Part shown: piece after piece, positions 1 through 7,155 of the stretch
How positions within the stretch are numbered: position 1 is the first letter of the stretch
Layout of the letters: each line of letters begins with the position of its first letter
Assembly: GCA_020426085.1 (NCBI GenBank)
Contig: JAGQQP010000103.1
Span: forward strand, 1 to 10,167
Length of the DNA: 10,167 nt
Source: Planctomycetaceae bacterium
GTDB taxonomy: Bacteria > Planctomycetota > Planctomycetia > Planctomycetales > Planctomycetaceae
Direction of reading: 5' to 3'
Notes under the pieces: model-generated
Told to the model about the DNA's origin: nothing
What the model saw: the letters and a program-made list of their open reading frames with translations, nothing else
Databases searched by the model: none
Position numbers and translations under genes: made by a program

Positions 1-162
1 CTATCTCCTACGGGTGACTTAAAAATGGCCGCTGCCAATTTTTTTGCGGCACTTAGAAAATTAGATGCATCTGGGATTGATCAGATAGTTGCATTACGGT
101 TACCGGAAAAAGGCTTGGGTAGAACGATTAATAATCGTCTCGAACGAGCAGCTGCATCTTAA
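1..162 (+). CDS. C-terminal end of probable L-threonylcarbamoyladenylate synthase (Sua5/YrdC/YwlC family), partial
   Basis: An open frame runs from the left edge to a TAA at 160-162 and gives 53 residues, with the start outside the window. Visible text includes AAANFFAALRKLDASGID followed by LPEKGLGRTINNRLERAA. From memory, this resembles the short C-terminal extension of bacterial Sua5/YwlC-type enzymes, which often read like 'LYAALRxLD..G.D.I....(P)..GLG.AI.DRLRRAA'. Those enzymes make threonylcarbamoyl-AMP from threonine, bicarbonate and ATP for the t6A modification of ANN-decoding tRNAs in the cytoplasm. The catalytic YrdC fold itself is not in the window, so the name rests on the tail alone. 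The stop codon directly touches the stop codon of the converging kinase gene, leaving no room for a dedicated terminator. That an open frame with normal composition ends cleanly here is seen; the family is inference. Confidence 0.6.
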   Translation, partial: LSPTGDLKMAAANFFAALRKLDASGIDQIVALRLPEKGLGRTINNRLERAAAS

Positions 163-2523
163 TCAGCAGTTTGTAATTGCTTGTTTTCGATAGTCCAGAA
201 TACACTGATTCAGTGTTGCAAAAAACTGATCCTTTTGAATAGGTTTGGTTGCATAACTGTCACACCCTGCAGCCAGACATTCTTCACGGGCACCACTCAT
301 CGTGTGAGCGGTCAAAGCGATTACAGGATAAGGATAGCCCTGTGATCGGAGCTGTTTGGTGGCTGCATATCCATCCAGTTCCGGCATCTGCATGTCCATC
401 AGTATTACATCGAATGGCGATCCTGCTTCCACAGCCTCTTGAGCTTTCTTGATGGCAACCAAACCATTTTCGGCTAGTGTGACAGTATTTCCAGTTTTTT
501 TTAACAAGAAACTGATTAGTTTCTGATTATCAATTCCATCTTCTGCCAGCAGGATATTGTAATTCAATTCAGAGAAGTTGGATTCAGGTTTTTGATTAAA
601 TGTATGTTGGCATTCCTCTTCAAATGTCCTCTGGTCGACAAGTTCCTGATCCAGACATCGTCTTGTTTTTACAGTTACTGTGAACGTCGTTCCGTTACCA
701 AACTCACTTTTAACTGAGATTTCACCACCTAAAATCTGTGTCAGGCGTTTGCAGATTGTCAGACCAAGACCTGTTCCTCCGTATTGCCGTGTTGTAGAGG
801 AATCTGCCTGCATAAATGGCTGGAATAGACGAGAGATCTGTTCTGCCGTCATTCCGATACCTGTATCAAGCACATCAAATTTGATTACAGGTTCGTCTGT
901 ATCGATAGATGATGCGGAAACAATCAGTTGCACGTGACCTTGTCTCGTAAATTTAATTGCGTTGCTCAGAAGATTGATCAGAATTTGACGAAGTCTGACA
1001 GGATCGCTTTGAATCCAACGGGGAATGGATCCATCGATTATGACCGAGAGCTCAAGGCCCCGGTCGATTGCACGAATATCCATCAAAGTTTTGACATCAT
1101 CCAGTAACTCAATCAAGGAGCAATGGATATCTTCTACTTCCAGTTTATCCGCTTCAATTTTAGAAACGTCCAGAATGTCGTTGATCAACTCCAGCAGGTA
1201 CTCACCGTTTTTCTTAATTGTATCAATGTGCCGGTTCATTTCCGGGTCATCGTTGCGCTGTCTCATAATTTCCGCAAAACCCAGAATTGCTGTCATTGGT
1301 GTTCGAATTTCATGACTCATATTTGCAAGAAATGAACTTTTAATATGACTTGCCTTTTCAGCGTCCTGCTGCGCGATGACGAGGTCTTTAACCATATGGT
1401 TAAAAGCTTCAGCAAGTCTTCCAATTTCATCTTTCGAATCAATCGAGATTCGGTGGTCCACATTACCTGCTGCGATAAGCTCTGCACTATTTGATAGCTC
1501 CAGGATTGGAGAGACAATTCCACGTGAGATCATCCAGGCTAATAATAATCCGAAAAATGTTCCCAAACATGCTAATATTCCAATTACTAACTTAGCTGAT
1601 TGGATAGATGAATCTGCGTGGTGAGTTGTATTTACAGTTTTTAAATGTATCAGTGGGTGAGCCTGATTCTGTAGAAGAGCATCAATCGAGTCCAGATTCT
1701 GTTCAAATAAGCTTAATAATTCTTCGATTTCATCCGTGATCGCGACGACTTGATTTCCGTAAGTAGTTGCCTTTTCAAATTTATCATCAATAATTTTTAT
1801 CTTCTGAAACTCTGTGTGATTCGAAATAACATCAAGATATCTGGATTCAAACATTTTAAATTTTTGTTCCGCGTCTAATATACGCGAAAGTAAGGTTTGG
1901 TTCTGTTTGACAATGTATTCTTCTATCGACCCAAAAGCGATATTCAGGTATTTTTCCATATTATAGCTCGCTTCTGCTTTCTTAAGCCCATCATCAGACT
2001 GATCATCAATTGATACCTGTTGCGCGCGATCAATCAATCGGTTGATTAGACTGACATGGTTTATAAAAACAGTCAAAGCTGCATCTCGCCTGTCAGTCAG
2101 ATCAATTATCTGAGAGGCCCGTTGATTGTATTTTTCATACATCGTCGAGATATTTTTGCTTAAAAGCAATTCATCATTCGATTTTGCCAGTGTCTGATAG
2201 CGTAAAAAATTGTCTGTGAAATCATCCCGAGAATTTATCAATTTTGTCAGATGTTTCTGGTCTCTGTCACGAACGTAGTCTAATACGGCGCGGGCGATCT
2301 CTCCCGCTTTGATTTCCATTTCTAGAATGGATTCATCAAGAGGTTCGTCTACATTAACCAGTTGAGATATATCTTGATTTATGAGCGAAATCTGGAACCA
2401 GGTTACTATTCCACTAACAACCTGAATTAGTACCAACAAGCCAAATGCAAATTTGAGACGATCAGAGATCGACAATTTTCGCAATTTGGAAGCTATTCTG
2501 GGAAATGATTTCAAGGTATTCAT
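163..2523 (-). CDS. Membrane-bound hybrid sensor histidine kinase with C-terminal receiver domain
   Basis: This 786-residue inner-membrane kinase senses a signal outside the cytoplasm and autophosphorylates on His. TM1 is at about 25-46 and TM2 at about 312-335. Between them lie about 260 mostly helical residues, a size that would fit a 4HB/HBM-like helical-bundle sensor (inference). A HAMP domain (about 333-386) is followed by a HisKA domain with H-box NMSHEIRTP (H404). The HATPase_c domain has N-box N517/N521, G1 DTGIGM (D553), F-box LFQPF (567-570) and G2 GGTGLGL (582-588). A receiver domain occupies about 655-775, with acidic pair E661/D662, phospho-acceptor D710 in ILMDMQMP, T738 and K760. 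All catalytic residues are present. There is no HPt domain or DNA-binding output, so a separate phosphotransfer partner is needed. The ATG (2523) has no convincing Shine-Dalgarno sequence, and no in-frame alternative start lies near it. The gene is followed by no terminator and converges directly on the preceding gene. Confidence 0.95.
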   Translation of the reverse strand: MNTLKSFPRIASKLRKLSISDRLKFAFGLLVLIQVVSGIVTWFQISLINQDISQLVNVDEPLDESILEMEIKAGEIARAVLDYVRDRDQKHLTKLINSRDDFTDNFLRYQTLAKSNDELLLSKNISTMYEKYNQRASQIIDLTDRRDAALTVFINHVSLINRLIDRAQQVSIDDQSDDGLKKAEASYNMEKYLNIAFGSIEEYIVKQNQTLLSRILDAEQKFKMFESRYLDVISNHTEFQKIKIIDDKFEKATTYGNQVVAITDEIEELLSLFEQNLDSIDALLQNQAHPLIHLKTVNTTHHADSSIQSAKLVIGILACLGTFFGLLLAWMISRGIVSPILELSNSAELIAAGNVDHRISIDSKDEIGRLAEAFNHMVKDLVIAQQDAEKASHIKSSFLANMSHEIRTPMTAILGFAEIMRQRNDDPEMNRHIDTIKKNGEYLLELINDILDVSKIEADKLEVEDIHCSLIELLDDVKTLMDIRAIDRGLELSVIIDGSIPRWIQSDPVRLRQILINLLSNAIKFTRQGHVQLIVSASSIDTDEPVIKFDVLDTGIGMTAEQISRLFQPFMQADSSTTRQYGGTGLGLTICKRLTQILGGEISVKSEFGNGTTFTVTVKTRRCLDQELVDQRTFEEECQHTFNQKPESNFSELNYNILLAEDGIDNQKLISFLLKKTGNTVTLAENGLVAIKKAQEAVEAGSPFDVILMDMQMPELDGYAATKQLRSQGYPYPVIALTAHTMSGAREECLAAGCDSYATKPIQKDQFFATLNQCILDYRKQAITNC

Positions 2524-2811
2524 TCGCTTGCTGGAAAAACAGAGACTTTGACTTGGAAATAGGATTTTATTTCTTCAGGCACATAGTTAAAGAAATAGAA
2601 TATATTCCTACACGCTGGAATCGAGGCAAAACCCTCCTTAGAACTTTATGCTGAGAAAAATCGTGATGATTTAAGAAAATACATTCATCACAAAAAAAGA
2701 AAATAAGATTTGAGAAAGTATGAGACTTTCAGGTTGAAGCGATCGTAACAGCCAGGAGGTGGATTAAATACGATGCTGAAAAGAGGGTTTGTTGAGTTGT
2801 TTTCTATGGTA
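2524..2811 (-). promoter_or_regulatory. Untranslated upstream region of the hybrid kinase gene
   Basis: About 290 bp with no credible gene separate the kinase start from the terminator further up. On the minus strand a possible sigma70-type pair is TTGCCT (-35) and TATATT (-10, inside the 10-bp palindrome GAATATATTC near 2598-2607), but the spacer is about 19 bp and therefore weak. A perfect 7-bp inverted repeat, GTGATGA/TCATCAC, lies at 2663-2669 and 2685-2691. On the minus strand it is followed by GATTTTTC, so it could be a weak terminator or an operator. Because a terminator lies upstream, the kinase must have its own promoter in this region. Confidence 0.35.
2663..2691. repeat. 7-bp inverted repeat upstream of the kinase gene
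   Basis: GTGATGA (2663-2669) and TCATCAC (2685-2691) are perfect inverted arms separated by 15 A/T-rich bases. Read on the minus strand, the second arm is followed by a short U-rich run (GATTTTTC), which resembles a weak intrinsic terminator. It could equally be a regulator site for the kinase about 140 bp downstream. Confidence 0.35.
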
Positions 2812-2924
2812 ATAAAAAACGCCAGCACCGTTCAGAGGGGGGTGAACGATACTGGCGGTCAACAAAAATCTGGTTTTCTAATTGAAAGACTGGAGTGATC
2901 TGAGGCCCGATATTTAATTCGGCA
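2812..2924 (-). ncRNA. Candidate small RNA of about 110 nt, or 3' UTR-derived RNA downstream of cheB
   Basis: A sigma70-like promoter (2931-2960) and a strong terminator (2814-2857) face the same way and are only about 110 nt apart, with no ORF on that strand between them. The predicted transcript would start near 2924 with a small hairpin, GCCGA pairing with TCGGGC around an AT-rich loop and with one bulged G. An unstructured A/U-rich middle would follow, and then the terminator stem. This layout matches typical bacterial small RNAs. I recognise no known RNA family. The alternative is that the stretch is simply the 3' end of the cheB transcript. Confidence 0.3.
2814..2857 (-). terminator. 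Strong rho-independent terminator (minus strand)
   Basis: The arms at 2820-2834 and 2843-2857 form a 15-bp stem with an 8-base loop (C-rich on the minus strand). Two positions that are C-A mismatches in plus-strand RNA become G-U wobbles in minus-strand RNA, so the stem is continuous only for leftward transcripts. The stem is followed on the minus strand by a six-U run (2819 down to 2814) and then AUU. The plus-strand side has no T run. It terminates transcripts coming from cheB or from the candidate promoter at 2931-2960. Confidence 0.88.
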
Positions 2925-2930
2925 AAATAA

Positions 2931-2960
2931 AATATAGGAAACAGATCAGATCGACCTCAA
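2931..2960 (-). promoter_or_regulatory. Candidate sigma70-type promoter (minus strand)
   Basis: On the minus strand, TTGAGG (plus positions 2955-2960; 4 of 6 matches to TTGACA) is followed after 18 bp by TATATT (2931-2936; 5 of 6 matches to TATAAT). The predicted start lies near 2924. The region is AT-rich, so chance matches are possible. Its position just ahead of a strong terminator is what makes it worth noting. Confidence 0.3.
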
Positions 2961-3209
2961 TTTTAACCAGATAGATTCAAAGTTGCTTGCTCTTGAGAGG
3001 TAACTTAGTCGTGAATCTGATAATACCAGCTAGCACTACACTAGATATTGTTTTTATCAGGTCAGTATAAGTTATCGTATTGTTCTTGAGGTAAACCCTA
3101 GAAGAAATAGAAAATCGACGTTTAAATCGATTGTCTATGATTCCCGGATCATTTCTGGAATGTCGATTATGACGGTAGAATCGCTGGTGACAAAGCGAGC
3201 GATTTGAAG
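2961..3209. other. Non-coding stretch downstream of cheB
   Basis: No convincing gene is seen here on either strand. The only sizeable frame is an 83-codon minus-strand frame overlapping the end of cheB. It is rich in Arg, His, Asn and Ser, has no hydrophobic core and has no ribosome-binding site. The stretch contains a perfect inverted repeat close to the cheB stop and otherwise AT-rich unstructured sequence. It is probably the 3' UTR of cheB. Confidence 0.5.
3179..3204. repeat. 7-bp inverted repeat just downstream of the cheB stop
   Basis: AATCGCT (3179-3185) and AGCGATT (3198-3204) are perfect inverted arms around a 12-base loop, beginning 5 bp after the cheB stop codon. There is no U run on either strand, so it is not an intrinsic terminator. 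It may protect the 3' end of the cheB message or be chance. Confidence 0.3.
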
Positions 3210-4319
3210 TCAGGCTCGTACAAGACAATGGGATTTGATTTCAGCTGCTATTTCGCTGAGTGGTAGAACTTTATCGGCGAGACCTGAGCCGACGACAGCT
3301 GCAGGCATTCCCCAGACTACACTCGATGCTTCGTCCTGAGCGATGATCGTGCCTCCAGATCGCGCGATATCGAAACTGCCTTCGATACCATCTTCTCCCA
3401 TTCCAGTTAACATAACAGCCAGTGTCGCATTTCCAAAATGCTCTGCAGCTGACCTGAATAACGGGTTCACAGAAGGTCTACAGAAATGTTCAGGCGGATC
3501 TTGACTTAATAATGTAACTTTTTGACCGTTTTGTTCGCCGATGAGCAGATGACTTCCACCAGGAGCAACATAGGTTTTATGTGAGTCAAGTGGTTCATTA
3601 TGTTTGGCTTCGACTGTAGTTCGACCACTGTCTTTCTGAATATGTGCTGCCAGGATTTCTGTAAATCCCGGGGGCATATGTTGTACGATGAGAATCGGGA
3701 TAGGTAAGTCGACTGGAATCTGCGGTAAGAGTTCAGCTAGTGCTTTAGGACCACCAGTGCTGGTTCCAATTACAAGGACTTCTGGTTGTTTATAGAATTT
3801 AATATTTTTATTGAATAATTTCTTTTGTTCTGTATCAGTTTGCTTTGTTTTATTCTGAGTGGTGACGTTCTTATTTGAAGCGGGTATTGTTTTTGTGAGT
3901 GCTGTTTTCTTTGAACCAACGGCTTTGATCATCATGACCAGTTCCTGGGAGAGCACACGAATACTTTCAGCGGCACTGGAAGTTTGTGGCTTTGCGACAC
4001 ACCCTATCGCACCCAGGGAAAGCGCTTTAACTGTCGTTTCTGCACCTTTAGAAGTTAAGCCACTCGCCATTATGACGGGGATATCGCTAAATCGATGTTG
4101 AATTTCCTTCAGTGCAGTTAATCCATCCATCACTGGCATTTCAACATCTAAAATTACAACGTCAACGGGATGCGACTTCATCCAGCTTAACGCACATTCC
4201 CCATTCATTGCTGTACCGGCAACTAAAATATCAGGATCTTGCTCAAGGGCTCTGGAAATCAAACCACGGATGACGGCAGAATCGTCAACTACGAGAACGC
4301 GAATAGGGTCAGATGACAT
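3210..4319 (-). CDS. cheB: Protein-glutamate methylesterase/deamidase CheB (two-domain response regulator)
   Basis: CheB is a cytoplasmic enzyme that hydrolyses glutamyl methyl esters (and deamidates glutamines) on chemoreceptors when its receiver domain is phosphorylated, resetting adaptation. The 369-residue protein has the standard layout. A receiver domain (about 6-118) carries the acidic cluster D12/D13, phospho-acceptor D58 in VVILDVEMPVMDG and K110. A polar Lys/Thr/Gln-rich linker (about 135-178) is somewhat long. The CheB methylesterase domain (about 180-365) has the triad S187 (GTSTGGP), H214 (QHMPPGF) and D310 (TGMGEDG), plus the conserved AQDEASSVVWGMP segment. Length and residues indicate an active enzyme. 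The ATG at 4319 follows AGGAA with 6 bases of spacing. No cheA, cheR, cheW or receptor gene is visible nearby, so its receptors and kinase lie elsewhere, or it serves a non-classical pathway. It is transcribed divergently from the hydrolase gene. Confidence 0.97.
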   Translation of the reverse strand: MSSDPIRVLVVDDSAVIRGLISRALEQDPDILVAGTAMNGECALSWMKSHPVDVVILDVEMPVMDGLTALKEIQHRFSDIPVIMASGLTSKGAETTVKALSLGAIGCVAKPQTSSAAESIRVLSQELVMMIKAVGSKKTALTKTIPASNKNVTTQNKTKQTDTEQKKLFNKNIKFYKQPEVLVIGTSTGGPKALAELLPQIPVDLPIPILIVQHMPPGFTEILAAHIQKDSGRTTVEAKHNEPLDSHKTYVAPGGSHLLIGEQNGQKVTLLSQDPPEHFCRPSVNPLFRSAAEHFGNATLAVMLTGMGEDGIEGSFDIARSGGTIIAQDEASSVVWGMPAAVVGSGLADKVLPLSEIAAEIKSHCLVRA

Positions 4320-4374
4320 GATAATTTCCTAGTGTTTCACAAACTCAAATAGGCTCGGTGTATATGGGAAGGGC

Positions 4375-4399
4375 GTTGAATAAATGGATTTGCTTCAAC
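4375..4399. repeat. 6-bp inverted repeat upstream of cheB
   Basis: GTTGAA (4375-4380) and TTCAAC (4394-4399) are perfect inverted arms with 13 bases between them, about 55-80 bp upstream of the cheB start. The spacing of the arm centres (19 bp) would suit a dimeric DNA-binding protein, but 6-bp arms are easily found by chance. Confidence 0.25.
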
Positions 4400-4407
4400 C
4401 GGATTAC

Positions 4408-4419
4408 TCTTTTAAAAGA
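4408..4419. promoter_or_regulatory. Perfect 12-bp palindrome between divergent genes, candidate operator
   Basis: TCTTTTAAAAGA is a perfect 12-bp palindrome in the 278-bp divergent region between cheB and the hydrolase gene. It lies 88 bp upstream of the TATAAT box that serves the hydrolase and about 90 bp upstream of the cheB start. It is AT-rich, so the evidence for an operator is modest. Confidence 0.3.
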
Positions 4420-4484
4420 TAGGTCAGATATTTTACACTCGTGAAATTGTCATTCATTTTTTGAAAACTATTTAAGGACAGGTG

Positions 4485-4512
4485 CTGGAACCATTTCTTT
4501 ATTCGCTATAAT
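4485..4512 (+). promoter_or_regulatory. Candidate promoter of the alpha/beta hydrolase gene
   Basis: A perfect -10 box TATAAT sits at 4507-4512. The best -35 at a 16-bp spacing is CTGGAA (4485-4490), with only 3 of 6 matches, so an activator may be needed. Transcription would start near 4519, leaving a leader of about 80 nt before the ATG at 4598. Confidence 0.45.
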
Positions 4513-4597
4513 CGGAAGGTCGGAAAGAGATCTTTATAAAACTGCATTCTCATGTTCACTGGTTTGCTCAGCCAGCATACTTTTTTTAGGAACGCCC

Positions 4598-5539
4598 ATG
4601 CCGGTTCATCCTCAAGTAGCTCAATACCTGGAAGAAGTTTCAAAAGTAGATTTACCTCCTTTTGAGGAAATGACTCCAGAATTCATACGGAGTACACTTA
4701 CTCCATCACCAGAACCACATCTACCGTCCAGCAGTATTGAAAATCGATCAATTCCAGTGAACGGTACGGAAATACCAATTCGAATCTATACGCCACCTGA
4801 AGCGCTAGTATTAAATCAAGAAGAAATGCCAGCCCTTGTTTTTTTCCATGGAGGTGGCTGGGTGATGGGGACGTTAGATGCCTATGATGGAGTATGCCAG
4901 GATCTAGCCGGTACTGCAGGTTGTAAAGTAATTTCTGTAGATTATCGTATGGCACCGGAATTTACCTACCCGGTTCCATTTGACGATTCTTATTCAGCAA
5001 CAGAATGGATTTCGGCTCATGCCAGTGAGCTAAGCATTGATCGAAATCAAATTGCGGTTGCCGGTGATAGCGCAGGTGGAAATCTTGCGACTGCTGTTGC
5101 TCTCAAAGCGAGACAGTCGGAAACTTTGAATCTGGTTTATCAGTTACTGGTTTACCCTGTGACAAATTATCAGTTTGATACAGAATCATATCAGAGTTTT
5201 GGTACTAACTACTTTCTTACAAAACGAGCGATGGAATGGTTTTGGGATCAGTATCTGCCTGATGAATCTGCCGGCAGGGAAATCTATGCGTCTCCTCTCC
5301 GCTGTAAAGACTTGACTGGAATGCCGGATGCTCTCGTGATTACCGCAGGGTATGATCCACTTTACACTGAAGCAGTTCAATATATCGAATTGTTGCGAAA
5401 ATCTGATGTGAATGTGGAACATTTAAACTATGCAGATATGATCCATGGTTTTTTCAGACGGTCCGACCTATATGACCGTGCTTTTGAAGCAGTACAGGCA
5501 GCGGGGCAGAAATTGAAACAGAGATATTCTCGTATCTAA
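4598..5539 (+). CDS. Alpha/beta hydrolase, HSL-type carboxylesterase (Abhydrolase_3 family)
   Basis: This 313-residue protein has the usual length and order of the bacterial hormone-sensitive-lipase (family IV) esterases. The oxyanion-hole motif HGGGW is at 84-88, followed by VISVDYRMAPE (111-121). The nucleophile elbow is GDSAGG with S158, the acid is D253 in AGYDPL, and the base is H283 in IHGFF. The triad and oxyanion hole are intact, so it should hydrolyse short- to medium-chain acyl or aryl esters; the natural substrate cannot be told. There is no signal peptide, and the N-terminal cap region (1-50) is typical, so it is probably cytoplasmic. The ATG is preceded by AGGAA with 5 bases of spacing, a clear ribosome-binding site. 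It is a single-gene unit with its own TATAAT box and a short hairpin right after the stop. It has no obvious functional tie to its neighbours. Confidence 0.95.
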   Translation: MPVHPQVAQYLEEVSKVDLPPFEEMTPEFIRSTLTPSPEPHLPSSSIENRSIPVNGTEIPIRIYTPPEALVLNQEEMPALVFFHGGGWVMGTLDAYDGVCQDLAGTAGCKVISVDYRMAPEFTYPVPFDDSYSATEWISAHASELSIDRNQIAVAGDSAGGNLATAVALKARQSETLNLVYQLLVYPVTNYQFDTESYQSFGTNYFLTKRAMEWFWDQYLPDESAGREIYASPLRCKDLTGMPDALVITAGYDPLYTEAVQYIELLRKSDVNVEHLNYADMIHGFFRRSDLYDRAFEAVQAAGQKLKQRYSRI

Positions 5540-5565
5540 GCTTGTAGACAAGCATTTTATTCTTC
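5540..5565 (+). terminator. Short hairpin terminator after the hydrolase gene
   Basis: GCTTGT (5540-5545) and ACAAGC (5548-5553) form a compact hairpin immediately after the TAA, realistically a 5-bp stem with a 4-base loop. It is followed by ATTTTATTCTTCT. The stem is short and the T tract interrupted, so it is a moderate terminator at best. It fills the 17-bp gap before the stop of the converging permease gene. Read leftward it lacks a U run. Confidence 0.5.
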
Positions 5566-7128
5566 TGCTGCAATCTGATGGAAACGACCAGCTATCAGGA
5601 TTTGCAGAATAAAACAGCAGATCAGACTTAGGTAAAATGCAGGCAGCAATACACCTGCTTCACCAGAAGTTTCCTGGAACATTAGATAGAAAAGATGTAA
5701 TAGTGGCGTAGCGCAAGATTCCACAAGGATAAATGTGCCAATCGCAAATGCCAGTGCTCCCCAACGTACCACAAGTGAGTAATATGCTAATAAATGCAGA
5801 AATATGCAAAATTGGATGATCGTCAGAGGAACCAACAAGTATAAACCAGAGCTTGTAAGATACGTAAAGCTTTCTGGCACAATTAATATGATCAAAATTA
5901 TGGTGAAGCTAATCGGTATCAGGGAAAGGATGATTCCTCCAACTTTCTCATAAGCGATGCGCAACAGCGAACATGGTAGAATCGACAGGAGCGGAATCAT
6001 TTTTTGTATTCGCTCTTCTCGAAAGATACGTGAAGTATAGATCGTGCATTCCACAACAAAACTGACGAACAATAACAGAAGCGATGTACTTACCAGCTCT
6101 TTCCATGTGAAGGTCTGAGTTGAACTGAAATTAGTATATTGGTCAAGTAGTATTCCTCCAGTTACCACGATGATACTCATTGTCGGATACAGAATCAGCT
6201 TCAGCAGACTTGCTCTCATACCACCGCCTGAGAATTGGAACTCCTTCCAGGCAAACGGATTTGTTCCAGGCCGGGAATTCATGAATCGTTTAAGTGGTTG
6301 TTTTTTTCGACTACTTGGCTCTTTTGCTGTTCTTTTATCAGTACAAAGATCAAAGATAAACCAGGCTATAATAAAGAACAAAATCCCTACTGAAACATTA
6401 CTGATGACTTGCGAGCTCAGAATAGAACCCGAGTAACCGGTTGTCAGAATCTGCCTGATTTGTTCAATGACAGAGTGTTCCTGGCTGATTTCAAATAGAT
6501 ACTTGCTGCTACTGGAAATAGAGTCTGTTAAAGAGAGGTATCCACGATTTTGAAGATTGACAGTGAGGTGATATTGAAGTGTTGGAAATAAGAAGTAGAA
6601 AAATAGTGCTGTAATCACCAGGGCAATTGCTTCGCCAGATCTTTTAGCATAGACCGAACAAAGTAAAGCAAAGTTTGAGATCAGAATAATATATCCGATC
6701 AAAGAGGTTAGTGTTGCATAAATTTGTAGTGGAGTGATCCCTCCTAATGAAACTGAGAGCAGTAAAAAAGGAAGTTGCCCCATTAAAAGCAAAATTACGC
6801 GTAATGCTCTAACGCTGGATTTTCCAGTTAACAGGGCGAGGGTGTTGATTCCGGCCAGCTTTAATAAAGGTAGTGTTTCTTCTTCTTTTTCCTCCGTGAT
6901 TGCAGTAGAGAAGAATCCAATTCCAGCTAATGTTACCAGCCAGAAATTTAACCAGATGATTTTAGTAAAAAAATCCAGACCGGGTGAGCCAATTCGAGAA
7001 CTGGTTATCCAGGATGAGAAGAGAATACAGAACACGACTCCAATGCAAGCAAAGCGAAGCACGTGTGTCTTTTTATCTCTCGTATCTTTTTTCAGCGCAA
7101 AGCTGGCAAAAATGAATGACCCTCTCAA
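5557..7128 (-). CDS. ABC-2-type transporter permease, apparent tandem fusion of two half-permeases
   Basis: This 523-residue, very hydrophobic inner-membrane protein has about 12 predicted helices, roughly at 25-42, 53-76, 109-128, 134-158, 166-183, 245-262, 309-328, 348-366, 396-417, 425-449, 454-472 and 493-513. After helix 2 it carries the ABC-2-like coupling segment EEKEEETLPLLK (79-90). A second copy occurs after helix 8 (REERIQKMIPLLS, 370-382). The second half also restarts with NPFAWKEF (290-297) after a basic linker (262-290), mirroring the N-terminal FIFASFALKK. This points to two six-helix permease units in one chain, with an ATPase expected from another gene. The start is TTG (7128). 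The frame is closed by an in-frame TGA 15 bp upstream, so no ATG is available, and AGG lies 6 bases before the TTG. It begins 27 bp after the preceding gene and is probably cotranscribed with it. The substrate is unknown. Confidence 0.82.
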   Translation of the reverse strand: MRGSFIFASFALKKDTRDKKTHVLRFACIGVVFCILFSSWITSSRIGSPGLDFFTKIIWLNFWLVTLAGIGFFSTAITEEKEEETLPLLKLAGINTLALLTGKSSVRALRVILLLMGQLPFLLLSVSLGGITPLQIYATLTSLIGYIILISNFALLCSVYAKRSGEAIALVITALFFYFLFPTLQYHLTVNLQNRGYLSLTDSISSSSKYLFEISQEHSVIEQIRQILTTGYSGSILSSQVISNVSVGILFFIIAWFIFDLCTDKRTAKEPSSRKKQPLKRFMNSRPGTNPFAWKEFQFSGGGMRASLLKLILYPTMSIIVVTGGILLDQYTNFSSTQTFTWKELVSTSLLLLFVSFVVECTIYTSRIFREERIQKMIPLLSILPCSLLRIAYEKVGGIILSLIPISFTIILIILIVPESFTYLTSSGLYLLVPLTIIQFCIFLHLLAYYSLVVRWGALAFAIGTFILVESCATPLLHLFYLMFQETSGEAGVLLPAFYLSLICCFILQILIAGRFHQIAAEE

Positions 7129-7155
7129 GCCGCACCTGTTTCCTCAAGTTAGTGT

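Noticed and set aside
2773..2898. 41-codon plus-strand frame preceded by AGGAGGTGG
   Set aside because: The Shine-Dalgarno-like sequence looks good, but the frame runs straight through the minus-strand terminator stem, and the peptide sequence is largely dictated by that stem.
2977..3228. 83-codon minus-strand frame overlapping the cheB end
   Set aside because: It has no ribosome-binding site and an odd Arg/His/Asn/Ser-rich composition, shows no domain, and lies mostly in what looks like the 3' UTR.
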